Assembly: GCA_051294375.1 (NCBI GenBank)
Contig: CM119264.1
Span: forward strand, 23,782,285-23,846,284
Source of the DNA: Paraspadella gotoi
Lineage: Eukaryota; Chaetognatha
Reading direction: 5' to 3'
DNA: 64,000 nucleotides
Below the pieces are notes generated by a model. That model saw only the letters and a list, made by a program, of their open reading frames with translations. It searched no databases and had not been told where the DNA came from. The translations under genes were made by a program, and so were the position numbers. Of the stretch, positions 1-13,942 are shown piece after piece. Numbering within the stretch: the first letter of the stretch is position 1; each line of letters begins with the position of its first letter.

Positions 1-450
1 GCACAGCAAGCCCGGGCCTGCCCGGCTTAAGATTTCTTTCTCAAATTGTCAATTTGAACAACAAAGATTAACTCTCAAAACGCGTGCATTATTCGTCCAT
101 ACGAGCACACGTGCATAGAAATCCTTAGATAAAGTATTTCAATGTCGTTATTATCTAAGCTGCTCGCCGTCCTTTCGCCATTACGTAATCATCCCCACCC
201 CAAAAAAAGAGTCTTCCTGAAACGAGATTCTGTCATCAAGTTCTGATTAGCTGCTCAAAAAAACAGAAGCGACCGATAATTCCCATCTTCACGTCTGGCG
301 TCTATTTTCTTAATCTCTAACCGGAACCGGAAGTGGCAAATCGATTTCCGGAGGCGGAAACTTTTTTTCCGGTCTTTCGCCTCCGAGTCATTTACCGAAA
401 CTTATTGCAACACTTCTCCGGTCGTCTATCCACAATTCGTTTCGAAAGTG
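1..450. other. Intergenic or intronic, no feature seen
   Basis: Non-repetitive AT-leaning sequence with no convincing exon on either strand. It leads into the 19-bp minisatellite. Confidence 0.4.
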
Positions 451-758
451 CCACTCTCAATATCGGCGTCCATTCTCAATATCGACATCCACTCTCAATA
501 TCGGCGTCCACACTCAATATCGGCATCCACTCTCAATATCGGCATCCACTCTNNNNNNNNNNNNNNNNNNNNNNNNNNNNNNNNNNNNNNNNNNNNNNNN
601 NNNNNNNNNNNNNNNNNNNNNNNNNNNNNNNNNNNNNNNNNNNNNNNNNNNNNNNNNNNNNNNNNNNNNNNNNNNNNNNNNNNNNNNNNNNNNNNNNNNN
701 NNNNNNNNNNGCATCCACTCTCAATATCGGCATCCACTCTCAATATCAGCATCCACTC
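451..758. repeat. 19-bp minisatellite interrupted by an N gap
   Basis: Tandem copies of CTCAATATCGGCATCCACT with minor variants (GGCGTC, GACATC, CAGCATC). Positions 553-710 are N; the same unit continues in the same direction on both sides. Three frames stay open through it, which explains long apparent ORFs that are not genes. Confidence 0.9.
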
Positions 759-929
759 CCGCTTTTTTTATTTGTCTCGCGGTGACCAGAGGAATCTTTT
801 TACTGCTTTTCTCGCCTTTCACGCAACCCGTTCCCTTTTTTCTTTCTTATTCTTCTCTTTTTCTTCTCTTTCTCCTTTTTTTGCGATCGTCATACTCTCT
901 CTATCTTTGTCTCTCTCTTTATGTGTTTC

Positions 930-931
<2 letters not shown>

Positions 932-963
<32 letters not shown>

Positions 964-1127
964 NNNNNNNNNNNNNNNNNNNNNNNNNNNNNNNNNNNNN
1001 NNNNNNNNNNNNNNNNNNNNNNNNNNNNNNNNNNNNNNNNNNNNNNNNNNNNNNNNNNNNNNNNNNNNNNNNNNNNNNNNNNNNNNNNNNNNNNNNNNNN
1101 NNNNNNNNNNNNNNNNNNNNNNNNNNN
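932..1127. repeat. (GA)n microsatellite running into an N gap
   Basis: Pure GA from 932 to 963, then N at 964-1127. The gap probably contains more of the repeat. Confidence 0.85.
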
Positions 1128-3171
<2,044 letters not shown>

Positions 3172-3219
3172 TTCCTCCCTTCCTCCGAAAATCCCCCAGA
3201 CCATCGAAAACAATCAATT

Positions 3220-3390
3220 ATGGCGGACAGGATGGGCGCGTCTCCGAGCTTGAGGCGAGAGGACGACGACGACGACGACGATTACGACGACGATGAGGAC
3301 GAAACCCACCAAGGACAAAGTCAACAAAGAAAACGACGTCTTAGTGATCAGAAAATGGTCGGGCGGGCTGATGTAAATTCTGTCATTTAA
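3220..3390 (+). CDS. Possible small acidic ORF or first exon
   Basis: A 56-codon frame starting ATGGCGGACAGGATGGGC (G at +4) and ending TAA at 3388-3390. The product starts MADRMGASPSLRRED and carries a long Asp tract encoded by (GAC)n, then a basic KRRLSDQK stretch. It sits 50 bp after a (CT)n tract and a C/T-rich leader. It could be a first exon continuing through a weak donor near 3371, a micropeptide, or chance coding in a trinucleotide repeat. No family recognised. Confidence 0.2.
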   Translation: MADRMGASPSLRREDDDDDDDYDDDEDETHQGQSQQRKRRLSDQKMVGRADVNSVI

Positions 3391-4386
3391 AATACTTGGT
3401 AATTGAAGTAAATTTAACGGACTCTATAATACGTAATATTTCCGGAGCCGCATTCCCATGGTTATTGAAAAAGAAGTTATTGAAAAAGAAGTTTTCAACG
3501 AATCATATGAATATTTTCTAGCTCACTTTATGTAACACCGAAGCATCTGCGATATCGTAAATCGATATTTATTTCGATTTTTTTTTCTTTTTTCAATTTA
3601 CGGTGAATTTTATTTCACATCTGCGTCGCAAACGAAGAAAAAAAATTATATAAAAAAAAGGGAATCGTCGTCGTGTTTGCTCCTTTTGATCACGTGATTA
3701 TTTCACCTCCACTTCGGTTCTGCTTCTCACTTAATTTACTGCAACCGGCCAGCGATTTTTAGTTATTAGTACTTAGTTATTCCTAATTACTAATAATAAT
3801 CGGTAATCATATTTCAAGTTTAATATCGCTATCATTATATTCCTAGTTTAATCATATACTGAAAGTCTTTTTAAAACCTTTTTTAGTTAAATCAATTGAA
3901 GTATGGTTTCCTCTGATGCCCGCTTCTAGATCTATCGACTTCAGTTGTATTCCATCCTGCATTCGATCTTTTTTTTTCGTTTTCTCCCCAGTTTTCTTTT
4001 GCTCTCCTTTCATTTTCCTTTTTTCTTTCTCCCGAAATTTCGATCGATTTTTCAAAAAACAAAAAAGTCTTTTCAAAAATCGATATTTTTTCTTTTAATT
4101 TTATTCGATTGGATTTTGTTTTTGTTTATTTTCTTTGAGCGAGCGACGCTGATTTTCCCCAAGTTTTTTTCCCCGAATTTTCGGATTTTTATTTTATTTT
4201 TTACCTTTGTTTCAATTTTTAACTTTTATATTTTCACAGCTCTTGTCTAAATATATTCATTTTATATTTCTATAATTCTATATTTCTATATTTTCTATAT
4301 TTCTAACGGTAAATATCATTCATGAATCCTGAACGAGTTTGCTTTGGAGAAACGCGTGAACGATTTCCATGAAAGGAACGGAGAAA

Positions 4387-4424
<38 letters not shown>

Positions 4425-4715
4425 ACGAGAGAGAGAGAGAGAGAGAGAGAGAAGAAATTATTTTTCAAAAACTTATATGAAATCACGGGGATGAATCATT
4501 TCGAAAGGAAATGATTCTATGACAGAAAGAAGGGAGAAAGAGAGAGAAAAGGACAGACAGACAAGAGGAAGAAGGGACGACGAAAATAGAGACAGATAAA
4601 GATACAAAAGGTAATAGAATAATAAGTTTCAAGAAGAAAATTAATAGCAATAGTACAAAAATGAAAGAGTCGGAGAATTAAAATTATTTACAGGGAATTG
4701 CAAATATTCGAAAAA
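3391..4715. other. AT-rich non-coding
   Basis: Low-complexity AT-rich DNA with an interrupted (GA)n tract at about 4389-4451. No coding signal seen. Confidence 0.4.
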
Positions 4716-4719
4716 TATA

Positions 4720-4731
4720 AAGAAAGAAATA

Positions 4732-4795
<64 letters not shown>

Positions 4796-4799
4796 AACA

Positions 4800-4863
<64 letters not shown>

Positions 4864-4864
4864 G
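4720..4864. repeat. (AAAG)n microsatellite
   Basis: Tetranucleotide array of about 36 units with a few interruptions (GATAGAAAC near 4790). Confidence 0.95.
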
Positions 4865-4959
4865 ATTGAATCTATGTACAATGAAGAGGAATTCAAAAGA
4901 AGAAAGACTCGAATGTAAACAAAAGTAAAAACGAAGACGACGAGAGCGGCGACGTTGAA

Positions 4960-4991
<32 letters not shown>
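4960..4991. repeat. (ACG)n microsatellite
   Basis: About ten ACG units. Confidence 0.9.
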
Positions 4992-5404
4992 AGTCAACAC
5001 ACAACAATAAAACCGCGGGAAAGACTTTTTTCATGGGAATTTTTTTTTCTTTCCTCAAAGAGAAAGAAAAAGTGGAGGGGGGCGTCGGAGGGGGGGGGGA
5101 GTTGAAGATTAATTGGGAAAACAATCGAGGAGAATAAAAGTGAAAAGAGAAAATAAACGTCATTCAGATCGAAAAACAAGAAATGAGAGAAGAATTAAAT
5201 GAAAATGACAGGATCAGTTAATGAAGAAAAAAATCAATGGCGAAATAAAAAGAAAAAAAATAAAGAAAAAGGAGGAAATAAAATAGAAAAAGAAAAAAAA
5301 AGTATTTCTTCTCTCTCGATGTAATAAGAAGAAAGTCCATCTTGATTGGACTTTTGCAGTAAATGTTTTGACGGTTTTATTTTCTTGCGATTACGTTCGC
5401 TCAC

Positions 5405-5860
5405 TCACTCACTCTTTCTTTTCTTTCCTTTCCTTTTTTCTTTCCTTTCTTTCTTTCTTTCTTTCTTTCTTTCTCTCCTTCTTTATTTTCTTTCTTTCTT
5501 TTCTTTCTCTCTTTATTTTTTTATTTCTTTCTTTTTTTTCTTTCTATTTCTTCCTCTCGCCACGTGGGCGAGACTCTCTCTCTTTCTCCATCTTGTTTTG
5601 ATTTCCTTTTCCGCCGCCGAATGACGCCACGCATCCCCATTAATCATCTTCCGCCACCTCCTCCTCCTCCTCCTCCTCCTCCTTGTCTTCCTACTCCGAA
5701 CCACAATGAGTCTTTCCCCACAAAGCGGAACCACTTTGGCCACTCGACGTCGTCACCCTTTTCTTTCCCTTCATTTTCCTTTTCTTTCCCTTCATTTTCC
5801 TTTTCTTTCCCTTCTTTTTCCTTTTCTTTCCCTTCTTTTTCCTTTTCTTTCCTTTTTTTT
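5405..5860. repeat. Pyrimidine-rich repeats: (CTTT)n, (CTC)n and a 21-bp minisatellite
   Basis: CTTT-rich at 5410-5560, (CTC)n at about 5655-5683, and about four copies of a 21-bp unit (TTTTCTTTCCCTTCATTTTC plus C) at 5757-5850. The proline-rich frame over the CTC tract is a by-product of the repeat. Confidence 0.8.
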
Positions 5861-6800
5861 TTAAATCTTCATCGGTCTCTAGATCTTCCCCAAGATTCGA
5901 TACAAACCTTTTTAATAAATGATAGATTCACGGAATCACGTTTCACTCTTTATTCATACCTTCACTTTTCTACTTCGAGTCTCAACACTATCCCTCATTT
6001 TTACCTCTTTTCTCCCTTTTTCTTTCCTTTCCTCCTTTTCTTTCTCTAGATTCGTTGCCTCCTTCACATTGCTGTTTATTGCTTCTCTCTCTCCTTTCCT
6101 CCTCTCATTTCACGGATCCTCCCTTTCCTCGTTACTCCCTGTCACCCTCCGTCCCTTCTTCGTTGCTGTCTTCGCTCCCTTCATCTACCCCTTCTTCCTC
6201 CCGTTCACTCTCTCTTTTCCTCCCTCTCCCTCATCTTCCTTTCTCTNNNNNNNNNNNNNNNNNNNNNNNNNNNNNNNNNNNNNNNNNNNNNNNNNNNNNN
6301 NNNNNNNNNNNNNNNNNNNNNNNNNNNNNNNNNNNNNNNNNNNNNNNNNNNNNNNNNNNNNNNNNNNNNNNNNNNNNNNNNNNNNNNNNNNNNNNNNNNN
6401 NNNNNNNNNNNNNNNNNNNNNNNNNNNNNNNNNNNNNNNNNNNNNNNNNNNNNNNNNNNNNNNNNNNNNNNNNNNNNNNNNNNNNNNNNNNNNNNNNNNN
6501 NNNNNNNNNNNNNNNNNNNNNNNNNNNNNNNNNNNNNNNNNNNNNNNNNNNNNNNNNNNNNNNNNNNNNNNNNNNNNNNNNNNNNNNNNNNNNNNNNNNN
6601 NNNNNNNNNNNNNNNNNNNNNNNNNNNNNNNNNNNNNNNNNNNNNNNNNNNNNNNNNNNNNNNNNNNNNNNNNNNNNNNNNNNNNNNATCCCATCCGTTC
6701 TTCGAAGAATCTACACGCGCAAACAGAATTTATTTCTTCAAGAAGTAAACAATGCGATTTGTTTGCTTTTATTTTCAAACGTGCGCGCTTTTTCATGGGA
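5861..6800. other. Non-coding with 441-bp N gap
   Basis: C/T-rich sequence, then N at 6247-6687, then 110 bp of ordinary sequence. The missing last exon of the Ig gene could lie in this gap, but nothing shows it. Confidence 0.3.
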
Positions 6801-6831
6801 AGAGAGAGAGGAGAGAGAGAGAGAGAGGAGA

Positions 6832-6871
<40 letters not shown>

Positions 6872-6895
6872 AGAAGAGGACGAGAGAGAGAGAGA
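6800..6895. repeat. Interrupted (GA)n
   Basis: GA array broken by GGA, GCA and AAG interruptions. Confidence 0.9.
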
Positions 6896-7259
6896 GGCCT
6901 CTTTTTACTTTTATGTATATACGCCCTTATATTCGTTGGCCCAAAGTCGCAAAATAGATTGGAAAAAATATCTGAAGTAAAGAAACTTTGAAAAATTAGG
7001 AATAAGAAAAAAAAAAAAGAGAAGGAAAAAAATGAATAAAGAAAGAGAAAATGAAAGGAGAAGATAAAGCGGAAATCAGCGAGAAAGAAAAATCGAGATT
7101 TCTCNNNNNNNNNNNNNNNNNNNNNNNNNNNNNNNNNNNNNNNNNNNNNNNNNNNNNNNNNNNNNNNNNNNNNNATTTCTTATTCTTTTTGTCTTTTTCC
7201 TCATTTCTCCTCCTCTTTTTTATCCTTTCTTTTCTGATTTTGGAGAAGCGTTTAATCAT

Positions 7260-7390
<131 letters not shown>

Positions 7391-7875
7391 ATCTATCTCT
7401 CGCATGTGACGATCGAAAAAACATCGTCAAAAACAGTCCCTCGTTAATTCATTAATTAATAATAATACAATTATTGATTAATTCGAGGTTTTGTTTTATT
7501 TAATAATATGTCGATTCTTTACTCTCTTAATTTATTCATGTATGTATCCTCAAATTTATTAATCTCTAAATTTCTTAAATTAAATTTTTTTTTAATTAAT
7601 AAATTATTTTAACATAGATATTCATTCACCAAAAATTTATTTATTTATTCATTTTTTGTTTTTGATTACCTACATAAATCACCTTTTCTCTCTCGAGTTG
7701 AATTAATAAAACTACTTTTGGACAAGAATAAAAATGGCTCACAGTTTTACATCGATGAGCGTGTTCGCTTCATTTTTTGAAGGATTTTTTGAGTCATTTT
7801 TTGACTCTTTGTTTCTTTTGCTACATCGGATCTAAAATAATAATTTTTTTCACTTTGCCATTTCGGTTAATAGTA

Positions 7876-8043
7876 ATGAAATTGGTACAACCAATATAAA
7901 AATTATCCATTCATTTAATAAATAAGCTATCTTGCCCCTGACTTTGGACAGGCTTTGGTGGTTTAAGGCCTCCATCACTCTTACAAGATAATGACATAGC
8001 AGGTCCCTGCAAGCTTTCAATCAAGACTCTCTCACAGTCTCGT
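7876..8043 (+). repeat. Dispersed repeat, copy 1
   Basis: 168-bp copy beginning ATGAAATTGGTACAACCAAT and containing TTTGGACAGGCTTTGGTGG. It is nearly identical to 8201-8365, the only length difference being ATC at the CCTCCATCACTC site. Diverged relatives occur at about 16075-16165 and inverted at 59765-59880. No coding capacity; it resembles a SINE or MITE family member. Confidence 0.85.
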
Positions 8044-8200
8044 TTATTCACTCCCAGAGTTCCTGGCTTCCCTATCAATGAAGTGGTATAATATTTCAAA
8101 GAATGTTTCAATTGTATGAAAAGACCACTCCCTTAAGTATTAGATCGGGGAATACTTATTGTACTCCGCACTAGCATCAAAATACAAGGAGCTGAATTTT

Positions 8201-8365
8201 ATGAAATTGGTACAACCAATATAAAAATTATCCATTCATTTAATAAATAAGCTATCTTGCCCCTGACTTTGGACAGGCTTTGGTGGTTTAAGGCCTCCAC
8301 TCTTACAAGATAATGACATAGCAGGTCCCTGCAAGCTTTCAATCAAGACTCTCTCACAGTCTCGT
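8201..8365 (+). repeat. Dispersed repeat, copy 2
   Basis: 165-bp direct copy of 7876-8043, separated by 157 bp of other sequence. Similarity to the 59.8-kb copy extends upstream to a GGGAATAC motif near 8148, so the full element is longer than the shared core. Confidence 0.85.
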
Positions 8366-8728
8366 AAATGAGAAATACAAATATGGCATCCATTGCAAAA
8401 CTACCCGGTTTCACTTGGCAGAGAACAAAAAAAAAATATTAACTTCTCATTCTCTCCGAACGTCGACTGAGAAAGAAAAAGAGATAAAATAGAGAATTCT
8501 GTCGGGAGTTGAAAATTAAATAGATAATAATTAAATGGATAAAAAAATTAAAAAAAGGAATTAAGCGGATTTTCTGTTCCTTTGTTCCGCGATTCGACAA
8601 AGATGGAGCAGAGGACAAGATTAAGAGAGACGAGAACGATGATAACATAGAAGTTGTGTGAGTGTGAGGTGAGATATGTGAACAGTGATTAAAGATGGGA
8701 AAGTGAACGAACTATTTAACTATTTAAC

Positions 8729-8729
<1 letters not shown>

Positions 8730-8824
<95 letters not shown>

Positions 8825-8945
8825 CCATCCATCATCCATCAATCTATTCATTTATCCATCCATCCATTCAACTATCCGTCCATATATTCATCCATTCGTA
8901 CATTCCTACATCCACCCACACATACACCAACCTATTCATACACAC
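8730..8945. repeat. (ATT)n then degenerate (ATCC)n
   Basis: About 31 perfect TTA units at 8730-8823, then a decayed CATC/CATT tetranucleotide zone. It lies in the intron after exon 8. Confidence 0.95.
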
Positions 8946-8991
8946 ATCCCCTCACATCATCCCCCGACTCACACCCCAAACCCAAACTCAC

Positions 8992-9321
8992 CTTCGGCGC
9001 GATGAAGAGTCCCTGGGTGTGCGGCGACTGGGCCGAGTAGTGGAACTGCCACGTCGTCGTTGACGCGGGTTCCACGCCGCCGCCGATGACGTCACTTCCG
9101 GCGAGATTCGACGCCGAGGCCGACGCCGGCGGCATCTCGCCCAGCGTCGTCGTCAGGTGGTAAGGGACGCCGCCGCCGCCGCCGCCGCCGCCCGTCCGCA
9201 GCGTGGCGTGATGCTGCAGCAGCGCTCCGTTGGAGAGCGTCGAGGCTAAGGCCACATGATGGGGTGGGTGATGCAGAGGGTGATGGGCCGAGTGATGGGG
9301 CAGCATCGCCGTGTGGGAAGG
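8992..9321 (-). CDS. Ig-domain membrane protein, exon 8 (His/Gly-rich cytoplasmic tail)
   Basis: Eighth exon, 330 nt, phase 0 to 0. The acceptor is TCCTTCCACGCAG|CCTTCC and the donor CCGAAG|GTGAGT. It encodes residues 464-573 of the cytoplasmic tail. There is a histidine-rich start (MLPHHSAHHPLHHPPHH), a run of eight glycines encoded by pure GGC, Ala/Ser-rich sequence, and WQFHYSAQSPHTQGLFIAPK before the donor. No recognised signalling motif or domain is visible. It ends in a clean donor without a stop codon, so the protein continues in an exon not found to the left. A (CT)47 tract in transcript sense ends 21 nt before the acceptor. Confidence 0.82.
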
Positions 9322-9338
9322 CTGCGTGGAAGGATTTT

Positions 9339-10081
<743 letters not shown>

Positions 10082-10303
10082 CTTTTGCACCAAGACGCCT
10101 CGTTTCTGCAGAATCCCGACCAACGCGATGATGACGGCCATGAAGCAAAGGAGGATGACGACGATGACGGAGATTTCGAGGATCGTGATGGAATCGTGAT
10201 CGAGTCCCGCGCCGGAGGTCATCCCGCCGTGAGATCGACCCGGAGAGGAGCGTCCGTCGCTGGTTCCTTCGCGTCCCCATTCGAAGGGGAAACGGGGGTC
10301 GTA
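10082..10303 (-). CDS. Ig-domain membrane protein, exon 7 (transmembrane helix)
   Basis: Seventh exon, 222 nt, phase 0 to 0. The acceptor is CTCTTCCTTCAG|TACGAC and the donor CAAAAG|GTGAGG. It encodes residues 390-463. A Gly/Ser/Arg-rich juxtamembrane stalk of about 40 residues is followed by one strong hydrophobic helix (about residues 431-454, ISVIVVILLCFMAVIIALVG), then the basic stop-transfer sequence QKRGVLVQK. This gives type I topology with the Ig domains outside. The plus-strand open frame over the same bases is a shadow of this exon. Confidence 0.88.
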
Positions 10304-10409
10304 CTGAAGGAAGAGAAGTTGGAGGGATGGGCCCGTTCAGTGAGTGGATAGGAATTCTTTTTATTAAATTTTGGTCAGAGTTATAGGGTTGTAAAATGCT
10401 TAAAATAAT

Positions 10410-10555
10410 CATTCATTCATTCATTAATTTATTCATTCATTCAATCATTCTTTCATTAATTTATTCATTCATTCATTCATTAATAATTCATTCATTCTGT
10501 CATTCATTAATTCCTTATTCATTTATCATTATCATTTATCATTTATTCAGCAATT
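10410..10555. repeat. (ATTC)n microsatellite in intron 6
   Basis: Imperfect ATTC/ATTA array filling nearly half of the 305-bp intron between exons 6 and 7. Confidence 0.9.
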
Positions 10556-10608
10556 CTTTGTTTCATTGTTTCAGCCTTTCACTGTTCTTTTTTTCCCCAC
10601 GAACTTAC

Positions 10609-10752
10609 CTTATCCCTCGAGGTCATGGCAGCCGCGTCGTTGGTGAGTCTCAGCGTCATATTGTGGGTGAGGATCTGCGCCTCTGACGCTTTCACTCGGA
10701 GTTGAAGTGAGTAACGGGGCTTCAACGTCGATTTGGCCCCGATGAGCAGGGC
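10609..10752 (-). CDS. Ig-domain membrane protein, exon 6 (end of Ig3)
   Basis: Sixth exon, 144 nt, phase 0 to 0. The acceptor is CTCCTCCGCAG|GCCCTG and the donor GATAAG|GTAAGT. It encodes residues 342-389: ALLIGAKSTLKPRYSLRVKA and then a segment with the sequon N370-M-T. The stretch RYSLRV sits where the Ig3 F strand should be, but L357 stands where the canonical cysteine is expected, so Ig3 has no obvious partner for C293. The intron to exon 7 is only 305 bp and holds a (CATT)n microsatellite. Confidence 0.82.
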
Positions 10753-12239
10753 CTGCGGAGGAGGTGAGGAAGAAAGGAAATGTAAGGAACGGAAGGTAAG
10801 GTCAGGTCAGAAAAGGAGGTAGGGAATGTGAAAAGATCTTAGATACGTTTTGTAAATAATCGAAAGTATCAGGACTTAATTTCGAGTTTTATATCTTTTT
10901 TCGCTCAATTTTGTATTTTCAGGTCAAGCTGTGTTTGAACATTTGTGCTTTTTTATATTCTTCATATTCTTTGTTTAGTGAAAAGATTTTGTTTTCCCGT
11001 CTTCTGTTTGTAAAATTATAGTCTTAAACTCCTTGCGTATTTATCTGTTCGAGCAAATTTTAAAATTAAAACCGTGAGGACTTTTTTTATCTTCGCTTCT
11101 TCACTTTTTTGTCTTCTTGTTTTTTTACGAGAGAATCCTTACATCTTTACCCAATAAAGCTTTCCTCGATTTTTTTCTCCTCGGTTTTATACTTTTTTCC
11201 TGTTTCGTGATCTTTTACGTTAAAAATATCTAATATCTAATATATCTCTCTCTCTCTCTCNNNNNNNNNNNNNNNNNNNNNNNNNNNNNNNNNNNNNNNN
11301 NNNNNNNNNNNNNNNNNNNNNNNNNNNNNNNNNNNNNNNNNNNNNNNNNNNNNNNNNNNNNNNNNNNNNNNNNNNNNNNNNNNNNNNNNNNNNNNNNNNN
11401 NNNNNNNNNNNNNNNNNNNNNNNNNNNNNNNNNNNNNNNNNNNNNNNNNNNNNNNNNNNNNNNNNNNNNNNNNNNNNNNNNNNNNNNNNNNNNNNNNNNN
11501 NNNNNNNNNNNNNNNNNNNNNNNNNNNNNNNNNNNNNNNNNNNNNNNNNNNNNNNNNNNNNNNNNNNNNNNNNNNNNNNNNNNNNNNNNNNNNNNNNNNN
11601 NNNNNNNNNNNNNNNNNNNNNNNNNNNNNNNNNNNNNNNNNNNNNNNNNNNNNNNNNNNNNNNNNNNNNNNNNNNNNNNNNNNNNNNNNNNNNNNNNNNN
11701 NNNNNNNNNNNNNNNNNNNNNNNNNNNNNNNNNNNNNNNNNNNNNNNNNNNNNNNNNNNNNNNNNNNNNNNNNNNNNNNNNNNNNNNNNNNNNNNNNNNN
11801 NNNNNNNNNNNNNNNNNNNNNNNNNNNNNNNNNNNNNNNNNNNNNNNNNNNNNNNNNNNNNNNNNNNNNNNNNNNNNNNNNNNNNNNNNNNNNNNNNNNN
11901 NNNNNNNNNNNNNNNNNNNNNNNNNNNNNNNNNNNNNNNNNNNNNNNNNNNNNNNNNNNNNNNNNNNNNNNNNNNNNNNNNNNNNNNNNNNNNNNNNNNN
12001 NNNNNNNNNNNNNNNNNNNNNNNNNNNNNNNNNNNNNNNNNNNNNNNNNNNNNNNNNNNNNNNNNNNNNNNNNNNNNNNNNNNNNNNNNNNNNNNNNNNN
12101 NNNNNNNNNNNNNNNNNNNNNNNNNNNNNNNNNNNNNNNNNNNNNNNNNNNNNNNNNNNNNNNNNNNNNNNNNAGGGGGTATTGGGAAGAAATAGGATTA
12201 AGAGGGAGGTGGAATGAGGAAAAGCAGTTCAGCATAAAA

Positions 12240-12454
12240 TGGCAGCTCAGACGGGCATCCAAAGGTGGTTTGCAAGATGTGCCTAGGAATGGTAACTTTG
12301 GGTTTTTTGGGGGCTGAGGTGATAATCATAATAGTAGCTAATCTTGGGTACCCGTCGGACAAGGAAATTTTTGCTTTCAGTGACAAAAGTAAAAAAATAT
12401 ACGTAACATATTCCTAAGACGAATAAACGAGGGAGGCCATGTCAAAGTTTTTCG

Positions 12455-12478
<24 letters not shown>
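12240..12478 (+). repeat. Direct repeat, left copy
   Basis: Shares with 13604-13893 a series of blocks, including CTTGGGTACC, GGAAATTTTTGCT, AGTGACAAAAGT and GTTTTTCGAAT(T)CTC, each followed by a (CT)n tract. Start-to-start distance is about 1.36 kb. The left copy has many small deletions relative to the right. Confidence 0.7.
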
Positions 12479-12489
<11 letters not shown>

Positions 12490-12825
12490 CACCGAGCAAA
12501 GATCAACCTCGGAACTGAACTCGAAGCTGAAATAGAATTCATTGATGTTACGTGATGGTTTTTACCATCTCTTATCTCCACTCTTCTAATTTACACACAG
12601 ACCAAAGAGACACGATTTGTTGTAGTAGTGACGCGAGGTTAGTAATTATCAAGTATATGCTGAGTCAGACTTATTACTTAAGCATTGCTTTAGTGCAGCA
12701 CGGCTCGACTGTGTCAAAAGTACGCATAGTATATATAGTGAGCAGGAGCAGTCAATGAGAGAGGGCAGCAGGTCGAGAGATGAGTGAGCAGAGAGAGACC
12801 GAAGAGAGAGAGAAGAGAGAGAGAG

Positions 12826-12856
<31 letters not shown>

Positions 12857-13603
12857 CGCAGGAGTAGAGTAGAAATTCGAGATGTAGTAGCAGAGCGGTA
12901 TGTGAGACACTCTCGAGTGACAAACTACACGTTGTCGCGCCTAAACGCGAGAGTGACCTCCCACGTAAGGCAGACTCGATCAAGGTTTGTAAGGTGTGCA
13001 GTAGGGCCTACCATTAACGCTTGAGAGTATGTGGTAGGACGTAGTAAGTGTATATGGAATTTTTACTATGTAGTCATCGTGAGAGAAGGCAGGAAAAAGT
13101 AAGTGCTCCGTATGTCGACAAAGCTGGGAGCGTCTTGTACCCCACTACAGAGCACTATAAGAGCTGCCTACTTCATCCTCCCTTTAATTGCTGGATCCAT
13201 CAGCCCAGGAGGATTTAAAGGACCCGGACAAGTGTATCAATGTGTGCGTAGAGCACATATAATGCGAAAACACAGCGTGTGTGAGATGCGAGATGACTGA
13301 AAGGCGTGCCAGTTTGTGAATCGCTTGGGAACTGCTGTTGTCGCTAGCAGTGTCGCACCATCACACTTCTGTGTGATACCCTATTTGGTGGACGGTGAGT
13401 CTGGACAAAAAGTACATATATTAACCTCTCGTTTCGGCGCGCGCCCGAGAATCAAGCGTGATGTTACTTTTGTCCACTCCGGTCCCCACCTAAAAACGTA
13501 CACCAGCGGTTTCCGGTATTGGGCGAATAATACGCGACTTCCAAGACGTGAGTAGGATGGGACCTCAGGAAGAATTCGCACGTCTCAGCCTCTATTTAAA
13601 GTT

Positions 13604-13893
13604 GATGCAGCTCAGATTCGGTGCACTCAAACCCGGTGGTTTCGGCTAACCGATGCTGCCTAGGGAATTGGTAATGTTGAGCTTGTGCGGGGCTGTAGGT
13701 GATTCGAATCATCAATGAGTAGCCAAATCTTGGGTACCGCGTGAGGTCGGACAGAAGGAAATTTTTGCTAATTCGAGTGACAAAAGTGCTCAAAAAGAAA
13801 TTAGTCGTAACATCATTCGTGAGAGTGTACGTATTATAAACGAGGACTCCGACGGCATTGCTCATACAGTTTTTCGAATTCTCTTCTTCTCTC
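13604..13893 (+). repeat. Direct repeat, right copy
   Basis: Partner of 12240-12478. No TG...CA ends, primer-binding site or polypurine tract could be identified, so an LTR reading is not supported. Confidence 0.7.
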
Positions 13894-13905
13894 TCTCTCT
13901 CTCTC

Positions 13906-13942
<37 letters not shown>

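Noticed and set aside
5564-5760. Proline-rich (plus) or glycine-rich (minus) exon over the CTC tract, considered as the missing exon 9
   Set aside because: The minus-strand acceptor side is purine-rich with no polypyrimidine tract, and the homopolymer comes from the trinucleotide repeat.
12240-13893. LTR retrotransposon with two LTRs
   Set aside because: The flanking repeats match only in blocks, and no TG...CA ends, primer-binding site, polypurine tract or gag/pol coding was found between them.
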